Assembly (NCBI GenBank): GCA_029851415.1 | Contig: CM056744.1 | Span: 85,778,907 to 85,842,906 of the forward strand | Direction: 5' to 3' | From: Eretmocerus hayati | Taxonomy: Eukaryota; Arthropoda; Insecta; Hymenoptera; Aphelinidae | DNA: 64,000 bases | Part shown: positions 13,401 through 25,400 of the stretch, in pieces | How positions within the stretch are numbered: the stretch's first letter is position 1 | Layout of the letters: the number at the start of each line of letters is the position of its first letter | Position numbers and translations under genes: made by a program | The notes under the pieces: generated by a model | What the model was told of the DNA's origin: nothing | What the model saw: the letters and a program-made list of their open reading frames with translations, nothing else | Database searches by the model: none

Positions 13401-16400
13401 ATGTATCCCTAGTAAAAATAAGTGACTCGTAATCATATATGAACATGTTCCCGACCGGACTGTGGTCATACATGACCGCCTATGACCATGAGGCCGGAGT
13501 CATAGGTCGTCATTGGTCTCCATATTTGATCCTAGGAATTCATGTTGAAAATGAAGCATTCCATTGCCAACTCGAAATGTTTCTCAATCCGAAACTTCAG
13601 AATAAGCGCGCTTGGGGCTCCAACCGCGAGCACTCTATCCGACTTGATTACAATACCCTATGGCCATGTACGAGCTGGCTTTGTGTACCTATGACTAACC
13701 ATGGAGACATAATATTTTCTTAGGTCATAGATGGTCATAGATGACCACAGTTCGGCTGGGAACAAGTTTATATATGATCATGAGGCACTTATTTTTACTA
13801 GGGATGATCCATTAATTTTGGAAGGTACTGTAAGTATTGGACGGAATTTGAGTTAATTATTCAAAGTGTTGGCATGGGGGAAGTTTGTTTCTGATTGGAC
13901 TGAAATATTTGGACTATTCGAGTGATCAATTCCTGTGGTATCTCCGGGCCACTCCAGGAGAATTGAGACCTTTCACAGTAAAACTGAAGGCGGGATTGTC
14001 TTTGCCACCAAATTTCACGTCGGAAATGTATTTTTATGAGAAATTTTGTAACCCCTAGGAAGTTAGGAAAAATCCCAAATGTGCTTAAATTTGCTAGTCG
14101 AGGTATTTTTATCCTGGACCAAAATAGATACTAGATAGCTCAAAACTGAGTACTCTCTCCATCGGAATCAGTGAATATCGCTCCCAATCCACTGATTTGC
14201 AGTGAAATTCACTGAAAATCAGTGAGTGGGAGCGATTTTCACTGACTCCGGCGGAGAGAGTAGGGGATCGAATTTTACGTCAAATTTCACGCCAAAGACG
14301 CATTCTCCAGAATTTTCAGCGATGCTAGGAGACAGGAATAAAATCCTGGGTCAAAACCACTAAGAATGTCATTCAAATTACACAGCATCTATACGCTGAT
14401 ACGGAGTCCCAAATGTGTGATTTTTCATCCGTGCTGCCTTCCAACTCCCCAGCATCGCTCAAAATTGCTAAAATATGCTCCCCCGATGTGAGAAGTCACT
14501 ATTTGGATTCAAGATGAAAATACCGGCCACCCTAGGGATTTTAGAACATCTAGGCTATTTCTTTTTAGCTGACCAGAGGGAACAAAAATTCTCGAAAAAA
14601 ATGTTTTCGATGTAAAATTCGATGGCAGAAATGATCTTGTCTTCAGTTTTGAGGTGGAAGGTCTCATACCCAGATATTTTTGTGACCCATAAAAATAGCC
14701 ATTAATCAAAAACAGCCAGAGGAGGGCGCTGTTCTCGGTTCAGTATCGTGTTAAGCAGCTCAAAATTCGTTATGATAGACTCACACTTTTTCTGATCAGA
14801 AGAGTTTTTTGTGGGCCTGTGTTATCGACGATGAGGTTCATATTATCAAATCAACTTGTTCAAATGCATGAATTGGAGATATGAATCAAAACAGATATAA
14901 TCAGAGTGGCTGTAAATTGATTCCTAACTAGGTATGCATTTAAATTTTTGCAGAGGAGAAACACTTGGAAGAAGAAAGGAAAAGCGTGAGATTCGATCTA
15001 CACAGAGTTGACATTCAAACGGCTGTTACGAATTTCAACGAGAGTATCTCCGACGAAGATGAAACGGGTGAAGCCAGTGACGCCGAAGATCGAGGGAGTA
15101 GCACCAACGTCTCGGCCAACATAGCTGTGAATCACGCCCAAGCCGTACTCTCCCTGAAACAAGTTCTAAACCGTAAGGGTGGCCCAAGCTTTGAGACCAT
15201 TGACTCAAGACAACACAAGTTCATAGGTCGGCGTTTTGTCGTAGAAAATGTATCCGAATCGGAGCATTTGGAACAGCAAGAAAGCCGGTCGATCGACAGT
15301 GAGGCCGAGTACGCGCCGAGTGGATTCGAGAACGTGCGCAACATCGATCTGGTGTCTAAAAGCGATTCAGAAAGAACAACACCACGCAGTGTAGATTCGA
15401 AGGCCAGTTTTCTAGAAGAGATTCGACGAGATAAGGAAATCATGCTCGAAAATATGAGAAAATCAAAATCTAGCCCACGCTCTAATCCAAGCGAGGAAGG
15501 TGACCGACTGAGCTTTGAACTCGTTAGAAATAGTATGGTCGAAGAACACGTAGATGAGATGCGTTCACTCAGGCTACAACTAGATTCAAAACTCGAGCGT
15601 GCTAAAACCGAGCTCGAGACTGAGCTTGCACAACAAAAACGAGCCTTGGAAACTGGACTGAGTGAAAAGTTGGACGAGTTGAGACGTGAGATGGCGCTGC
15701 GAGAGAAGCGTGAAATTCAAAAGTTAGTTGAAGAGATGGATGCCGATAGGAATGAAACTCTGAGAAGAGTCAAGGCCGAGCTGGAAGCTGAATACGAGAG
15801 GGAACGGGAACAGCTAGTGACAGAGATCGTGAGAAAAAGGCGTGAAAATCTGGAAAAAAGTTCGGTCGATACTGAGGGTGAGGCAGATTCCGATGGGAAG
15901 ATGGTTGAGGAGCGGAGAGAGCTTGAAATGGAGCATACAGAAAGGATAGAAAGTTTGAGGAAGGAACTAGACCGGGAATTTGATGCTGTTAGAATGGAAC
16001 TCAGGGCTCAACAGAGGGATAAGATTGCCAAGATCACCGAAGATCATGAAAAGTGCCTAACAGATATTCTCAAGGATTTCAGGATAGACGTGAGTTTGCT
16101 TTCATTCAATTTTGGTTACTTTGAACACGTTTGGATAGGAGGTATTTTGTCTTCTGAATGGTCAGAGATGGATCTCTGAGCTAGACAAAAATGTCCCTAC
16201 AAGGCCAAGAATCAGTTCTAGTTATTCGGTTCACACAATGAAGAATAATTCTCCAGACTATTTCGAGTCCCTTGTGAACTTTGAGGCTCTCGAAAGGCCC
16301 TTTCTGAATTTAAAAGAGGCCTCAACGCAGCTCTACTTTTCTAGACGTTCGTAGGCTCTTTTTTTTTTCCTTTCAATCGCGAGTATTCTCTTGAACAAGA

Positions 16401-19400
16401 ATTTTTCCGCTCATTTCCGCCTTTGAGACAGCTAAATTACAAGGTTATTCAGTTTATTGATTAATATCACTCTAGACCGATCAATTCAATCGGATAAGAA
16501 ATTCCAATTTTACGAGAGAAATGTGAGATCATACTTTCAACCCATCATCCCATCTGTAAACACAGGAGGGATTGGCTCGTAAGCTGTACAAACAACGTCT
16601 AGACGAAATTCGGGCAGACTATTCAAAGGACATTGAAAATGAAATGAAGAAATATGATTCTGCAGTACGACAAGAGACAGTAGAGTTCGAGAAAATTCGA
16701 TGTGAGAAACGGCTGATTGAAGATAAATACAACATTCTGAAGGAGAAATATTTAAAAATGAAGAAAGATATGCGAGCTGCAATCGAAAAAAGGAACAAAC
16801 GGAAAGAGCAAGCAAATAGAGAAGCATCTGAGGCTGAAATGTCTGCGTCAACGAGGACAAGGACAGAGAGGACAGAGTCGACGGATCAAAAGTGAGTCCA
16901 TCCTTCCATTCAATTTTTTTCTCACTGCTATAGTTTGTAATTTTTTCGTATACTTGCTTCGTTACGATTCATTGAGTAGGATTGAATCCCCATTGAATTT
17001 TACATTCATTTACAAACTAAAGTTTCCGAAAGTTTCGTTTACGACTCACACGTTTAAACGTACAAACTCGGAGCACTGCACTGTATGTACAAGATTTGTT
17101 CTTTTGAACAGTACATGGTATGATCTTACATTCGAATTGAAATAGCTCGTATCTCAAAATTCCTCAGATTTGCGATACAGATTGAATACTTCTCAAATGC
17201 GAATGATGCAGTTTCATAGAATTCCGTTGTATAAGCGCTTACTCGATTTAATCTAGTACTCAATCAACTGATATCTTATAAAAACTTCGAGTTGAAATTC
17301 GCAAATAGTTTTATAGGAATGTTCTTTGATTGATTTCATTCTAAATTACGAGACTTGATCAGTAACTTCAGTAGGGTTCTTGTAGTTGGATCAAGCATTC
17401 TTTTTATTGCAACACAGGCTAAAGCCTAATTTTGTTCTATTCAATCTTCTGGTAGCTCTGCGTCTCCATACTAATCCTCATTAACTCTGCTTTACATCAT
17501 TTCCGCTTGGTGAATGAATAGAATGAATGCACTGTATGAATTGTCAAGAGATGACACCTTAGAATTACCAGATGCACTGCCCTTACCCCTAACCCCATAC
17601 CTAATAGACTACAGTAAGCATTGCAAAAACTAATTGATTAACATTAACGAGTAGCTGTTGGTTGGTCCGATGAATATCTTCAAGCCATAGTAGAATGAGT
17701 CTATTTATGACTATTACAAAATTCAGTTACTTGCCAGGAATTCGTTGATCCAAACTGGTTCACATAGTAAAATTGCGTTATCATCATTGGAATATACCAT
17801 GTCCATCTATTTAGATACCCCAAGAGAATTCAGATAGTTCCAGTTGCAAATTTTGATCTCGGAAGGAAACAAATGATTTTTTCCATGTCGGAGTGGACTT
17901 ATTTCATTATGGTTTGTAGCCACTCAAATGTTTCACAAAGTACTCTCATGTGGATTCCACGAGTGTCTATGTGCATGGGAAGTTATGCTTTTTGTGAATT
18001 AAGTTTTGATATCATGAGCAAATATTTTTCAAACGCATATCCATCTCCTAATCACCAGCTGGGTACTTTCACGGTTGTAGAAATTGACCTATCCATTCAA
18101 AACTGTTCCAGGAAATGCGTAACATTCCCATGACATTGGGAAAGTGTGTTATTTATTTGAAAACTGACATGCAGTACAAAATTTTCGGTGGAATTTATTT
18201 TGCACAACCAATCATAGAGGTTGCATTCTGCAACATCCTTTGCTTGTTTCCTTTGTATCTCTGGAATCAAAGTATGGATATTCTTGCTGACTCAGTTGGC
18301 TGAGCCCGTCTTCGTTATTGAAAGCAGTCAATATGTTACAGCTAAAAGGGAAACTTGAACTGTCATGGACTAGATTCACTTACATACTTCCTAGATTCTT
18401 GCATTTCATTCACACTTTACTCTAGATTGCTCACTTCAGAAACTCATAACAATATCCCATAAAGAATATGATTCGATTTCCAACCCGATCATTTTTGGCT
18501 GAGACAATCGTCTCAGAAAGATTCATTAATTTTAGAGAATCCTTACTTAGATCCATCAAAATTTTCTCTGGATTATTCCAAAAATCCTTTTGACTTTCAC
18601 AATTTTATTCCAGAACCTTTGCAAAATTCATCTTCAAAGTAGAAAAATGTGCCTTCCCCAGGTAGTTCCTCTCAAAGAAAGATAGATTTTGATAGAAACC
18701 ACTTGTTGGTAAATTGAAATCCTCTCGCATTAGTTACCAAATATTCTCCAAAATTCACGACCCGATTCCTCAGAATGTTCCGGGTATGAAATTCACCCTA
18801 ACAGTAGCACACAACACGTTAGTGAAAAATTACATAAATCACGGTCTGCCCGAGCAACACCATCCATTTAAGAAAATTAGGGTTTCTCTTACAAGAGATT
18901 GTCAAGTTCAAACATTTAAAAGAAAGAAACCGTGGAGGTGCCACTTTCATCCTCATACTATTTGTCTTAATTACGCGGCTATAGGCCTTAACTAAAAACG
19001 CCACAGATCGCCGTTAACGAAGACAAATTCCATCTCCAACTCCAAGTCCAAGGACACATCCGCTCAAAATGTCAGCCAGCTGAGAGATCCCCAAACCCAC
19101 CATCAACAACAACAGCAACAACAACAACAACAACAACACACGCAAGTTCAAAGGGTTGTGGCAACATTGAGCGCTAGTACAACTCCGGCAGTCGTAGTTC
19201 AACCTGTGGTTACTTCGGCTGCATCGTCTTTAGCTCAGATGCTTGAATCGGAGGGTGACACGACCACGTGTAGCGAGACGACTTCGAATATTTTGCTTAT
19301 GAGTAAAAGAAAAAAGAGCCCTGCGAGAAGACCTAATGCAGGAGCTACTAAATTTAACAGCAACATGGTGGATAATCCTGTAGAGAACATACGGAAGCAG

Positions 19401-22400
19401 TTAGAAAAGCTCGAGGATTTGGGAGATCAGTTGCCCAGCAGCGACACAGCTTACACTGTGCGATACCCATTCCATGATAAATGTGAGTACTTTTGACGAT
19501 CAGGAAACTCATGAGTAATTTCACAAAAAATGCATGACCCGATCAAGCATCTCATTTCAGTGATTCTGGTAGCTTTTTTTGATCGATTCTATCGTCCAAA
19601 TCATGGATAGTTCAATAACTGCCGTGCTCCGAATATTTTTTGGACCCGCCGTCCGCAATCTTAAGAAATAGGCAATTTTTTGTAAAAAACACTGAGCTAC
19701 TTGTTTTCACTGGAGTGCAAATATTGAGCTTGCTCCAAAATATGTAAAGACTTGGTTTGCGCGATTTCAAAGATTTTCGAAAAATTCAGGATTACTCATT
19801 GAGGTTTACGAAGTGTCAATCCCTCTAAAATGACATTCTTCTTCACCAGAATTTATTTCAATATTTAAATCAAATGTCAAGATTTGAGATTCTTGAGAAG
19901 AATTTGGAAATTCGATAGAGCGCTTTCCCCTTGAGTCTCAAATCTTCCATCAGTCGAGAGACGAAAATGTACAATAGTACTGTCTGTGCTATGCTGGATT
20001 CAAAACATTATCTTGTAATTCAAGTCATGATGTTCATCAGATGGAAAGAAGACTGGATACGGGAAGCATTTGACATGTCACTTTTGATAAAATTTTCAGC
20101 ACCAACGAATGCATCGTCGGAGTTAGAGTTTTTCAAGCATCGAATACACGTGGAGCGAGTCTCGGTAAAAAGGGCTCGAGAGGCACTGAGACAGCAGAGA
20201 AGTGCTTTCCAGAGCAGGCAAAGAGCTTGGGAACAACGAAGCTCTAGAGCCACTCTAGAACAGCTAGTCAAGGTAGCTACTTAAAATTTCAATGGTCTAG
20301 ATACACGATACGCCATTGAGTCTCATCTTTCATGAAATAATCAACAGCTTCCTTTGATGGCGCTGGACTTTGAGTCGTGATTATTGTTTGTTAAGTCAAA
20401 TTTCAATCAGATAATATAATTATAAATTAGATAATAATTTCCCTGAAGAGAGACATATTTAGATGTCCGAAACACGTCGTTTCTGGATGCAAATCATATG
20501 AAATATATACAGCGAATCCTGTCTGAATTGGGCACCCTCGGTTCCAGGAAAATGCCCAAAATAGACAGGTGCCCAATATATAGAGAGCCCAATTTAACAG
20601 GTTTCACTGTGGTTCGTAAGTGATATTAGATTCAAACGAAAAAGGAAACCTGAAAATTATGGTTCATTTCGGATATATTATTCATGGGTTTGTTTCAATA
20701 TAACGCAACGAGATTGGAGGTGATGAATTTTTAGTTGAGTTGGTCATAATTTTTTGAATCAAATTTCATGTTGAATCTCGGGAAAAAGCCGATCGAAAGT
20801 CTCTGCATTACTGATTTGTATTCAATACAGTCCAGCTTCCCATTTCAAGTCGATTCATTCAAAAATCCTCTCAACTTTACTATTGACAATATTTATTTTA
20901 TCAAATACTATAGCACATTATGTTTCGATTTAAGGTCTGGATCGTTTGTGCCAAGTCAATCAATTTTTAATAGATTTCATTCAAAAACGACACATGAAAA
21001 ATAGTGCTGATGTCTCGGGTCAGTTTCTCGTAATTCTCATTCGGTTCTATGATCCATAATATGAAATTTTTACCCACTGGGAGGGCCCGAAAAAATTTCG
21101 GAGATGCCTGCGGAGCTATTTCTGTTATGCTTTTTGATACCACCAGAGCATAAGAATCATAATATTCTTTCGCTCAATTCCATTTATCGAGTTTGGCTCA
21201 AGATAGTGCAGCGCACTCCATGCCATTCGAGAGTAACCTTAAAAATCTTTATTGAGCTATTTCAGGCCCTTATCAGGCAAAATTCGGGAGAATCAGGCTA
21301 GCCTGATTATCTCAGGAAGCAATTTTTTTTAACTTTTCCACAACGTGATTTCTCATGCAAATTGCACGATCATTATGATGAAACTGATTGAAACTTGATT
21401 TTCGTTGTTTTATGCGTTTGCTGATCAATTTTCTGATTTTTCATTTTCTAACCTATCAGAAAACAGCAATTTCTGCGCATGTGCGTAGCTCTCCGGATTC
21501 CAAAGTAATCCTCATCGAAAGCTGAGGAAATTTCTTTCATAATGACTGTTTGCCGAATCCATTTTTGCGAACTGGGACCGAAGATACACAGTTCTTTACA
21601 ATTACTTATTCACACCACTGATAACATGGATGCAGAGAAGGGGCGAAGGCTCTGGTTGTCATCTGGATAATCTCCTTTTCCAATCAAGCTGTGTAGCTAG
21701 TAACTGGAGACATGAAATTGAGTTTTGGAAGAAGTCATTTTGAGGGAAATTTTCTCGGTTTTTGATTGGAATCACTTCGGGATCCGTTATCTGCACAACC
21801 ATGCGCATGCGCAGAAATCGCTGACTTCTGATTGGCCAGAGAAGGAAGCATCAGAAAATCGACAAAATCGCATGAAACAGCAATAAAAGAACTTCCGACC
21901 AGTTTCATCGCAAAGATCGTGCAATTTTGTATATGAAATCAATCTCCCGGATTTTGCCTGATCAGGGCCTGAAATACCTAAACGAAACTTTTCAAGGTCA
22001 CTTCCGATAGGTTCTTTTAAGATTTCTTGGATGGCGCGAGATACGTTGCATCATCTTGAGCCAAACTCGAGACAAATGCAATTTAGTGCAAAAAGATGAT
22101 GATTTTTATGAGCATAAAGCTCTGGTGGAATCAAAAATCAGAACAGAAAGAGGTCCGCAGTCATTTTCCGAAATTTTTTTGGGACCTCCCAGTGCGTGTT
22201 GAATTTTATTTTCCATGTATTGTTTTTCGATGGAATCTTTTTCGAGAGTAACGAAGTGCCCATATTATTTTTGCTATAAGAACGGTTGAAAGCTATGATA
22301 CGGCCGGAACATTTTCATTGGGTTCAAAGCTCTTGGTGTTATGTATAATTCGATTCATTTATCATTGAATCATACTTACTTCATGAAATCTCAATCTCAT

Positions 22401-25400
22401 TTTTCGGTATTGAAACGTATAAGTGGGACCAAAGAAAAATCATAACTTTATCATTCAATCACGATAATAGACTTCCTTATCCAGCATAACTGGGAGCAGC
22501 ATTACTGCCAGTATTATTTTACAGAATCATGATGGTTCGCAGTATCATATTGCAGTACTACTGTAATAATATACATCAAATTTCTATAAAAATGAAGAAG
22601 ATTTTTATTAGGTCATCATGAATCTGGAATTACGATTTCAGGAAGAGCGTGAGCTGTCTGACATGGAAGTGAGCCTACACCGGACGCGTAGTCTACTGGG
22701 CGAGAAAGTAATTCACTTGCGACACTTAGAGAGATCACTCGAGCGCATGGCCAACTCAAAGCGCGGTGATTGCATCGAGGCGTCGGCGAGTACCGGCCCA
22801 GCTATCAAGAGTGACGAAGCTACACTGAGCGATATGTCGAGCGCGAGCAGCGGCTTCAGCTCCACCGACCTGGATCGCAACTCGGACACTTTTATCGGTA
22901 TTATATCAAAAATCTTTTTCCGCTTATAATCCAAATCGATCTAACTTCTTTCAAATTACGCGCCTAAAACGCTGCTCACGCTCTCGTGCGCTATACATCT
23001 TACTGTCACTGCATTCAAAGTTGAAATTATTGTACAAATGTGAATTAATAATGTGAATGAATGTGTTATCATTGTCAAGAATCGACGGAGATCATAGCTA
23101 GCCTGGAGAATCTCAACTCAGAGATACGAGAGATTTGGGGAGTGCTGAACAAGCGACAGGACAACACGATGCCACCACCACCTACGCTCATGTTCACCGA
23201 CCTGTCTTGGTTCCCTTATCGACACGTTACGGCTCAGCCTGCCCCGATTCCACGTAAGATTCTGACGTTTGACCTTTTTCCCTGGATCAATAATTGAGAA
23301 TGTGATCGTTAGTAGTCATAGAACAAACATATAGGATATTCTAGATAATTCGTGGAGTACACTGCATGAAAACATTTTGGAGTGGTAATATCACATTGAC
23401 TAGGCCATGATTTCCTAACGAATTCTTAAATCCAAGCCCCGGAATGCACCGAAACTTCAAATGTTTTTTCGATGGAGACGAAAATCTTGACGATGAAGCT
23501 CAATATGGATCCCGAGGTTATTTTGAGATGGTCGTTTTGCGTCGAAAAATCATATTTGAAAACCCCGTGCTTAGCGGGGACTTCACCAGAGTACTTGGAT
23601 AAGGATCTTGGCCTCGATCTTGGCAAAGACAGCTGCATTCACGTAACTCAGGGTTCAAGAAAACGTACGCAGAACACTGGTTTCTGTGATAAACCTTGCT
23701 CAAAAATCCCGACAAGACAATTTCTCGGTAACATAGAGTATCCTAATATGATTGACTACAAATAACCGTCTAAACACGATACCGTACTCTTTTCTGAGCT
23801 ACCTCTTCAGGATTCTTGTCTACATCAGAAAATTCTCTGAAGAAAGTATCTTTTACGATGCACATGAAAGTCTTACGTTCAGGGCTCGGATGTGGTTTGA
23901 TTCCCGAAGAATACGCGAGGAAATCATCATACAGCCAATGTGACATTCCGACTCCAAAACTTTGCTGTACAGAGAATTGATAGCCATTTTAGCTGAGACA
24001 ACGTCCACCATGCTAATTGGGATTCCATTTTTACTGCATTTAGTTTTTGTTTAAAGGAAATCACCTAACTTCTGAGATTTTGAGTCAGGTCCAGGATATT
24101 TTCATCGTATCCTACTTCGATAGCCTTAATTAATCAAGAAATTCGTGAAGAGTATAATTATTTGCTCTGAGGGACGAGCGAAATAAGATTCCTATGATCC
24201 ATCCTAACATTGTGATTAAAAGGAGTATATTGAGCGCAGATATGAGATGTTTCAATTCAGTCTGGGATCACAGTATACAGGGTGTCCGAAAAGTAAGTAT
24301 CCTTCCGTTTTTTCCAGAAACGGTTGGAAGTCACGAAAAACCCCGGAACACACGTCCCCTTATTTTGAGAGGGACATCCGACGGTAACCTTGTAATTGAC
24401 CTTAAAGGTCGTTCTCAATGTCATTTGGAGGTCGAATCTATTTTTAGAAAATAGAAACCCCTATTTTTGAACTCAGATCTGAAAGAACTTGAATAATCAT
24501 AAGACTTTTGTCCGGAACATTTTTTGATCGGCCTTGACCTTGGCGAGATGAATGGAGGTCAGTACGGGTTCACAATAACCGTTGTATCTCCGAGAGTAAA
24601 CGTTTCATCGGGAATTTTCTCGATCGAAGTTGTTTATGATCATAGTGAGAATGAGCTAGTGACCTTGTTTTTAATCTTGGAGGTCATATCCAAGGTCGTT
24701 GGAGGACAACTTGATTTTGTCGAATGGAAACACCTACTTTTGGCCTCGAATCCTGAGAGAACGTGAAAAAGTATGAAACTTTTCTTGGAAACATTTGTTG
24801 ATCTGTCTTGGACTTGCCGGTACGGGTTGACGGAAACCGCGGCAGCTCGTTTCATGATATTTCACGTCTTTCAGAATTTGAGGTCAAAATTAGGTGTTTC
24901 TATTTGAAAAAATCGAGTCGACCTCCATATGACCTATGAAAATGACCTCCTAGGTCGAAAATAAGGTCACTACTTCATTCTCGTTACAATCATGATTATG
25001 TTCGATCGAAAAAATTACCGATGAAACGCTAACTCTCGGAACCACAGCGGTTATCGTCAACCCGTACTGACCTCCATTCATCTCGCCAAGTTTAAGTCGG
25101 ATCAAAAAGTGTTTCAGAGGAAGTTTCATAATTCTCCACGTTCTTCCAGAATCTGAGGTCAGAAATAGGGGCTTTTATTTAGAATAATCGATTTGACCTC
25201 CAATTGACGATGAGAATGACCTCCAAGGTCAAAAACAAGGTCAAAAACAACGTCGGATGTCTCCCTGAAAATAAGTGGACAAGTGTTCCGGGGTTTTTTG
25301 GCGATTTGCAACTGTTTCTGAAAGAACGGGGGTTACTTACTTTTCGGGCACCCTGTATACTATTGATATATTATAATGGATTATGAATTTGAGTAAGTAG

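Noticed and set aside
17873..18303. Open frames in the Cep164 intron before the polyQ exon
   Set aside because: Frames do not match the intron's phase-2 junction and resemble no protein.
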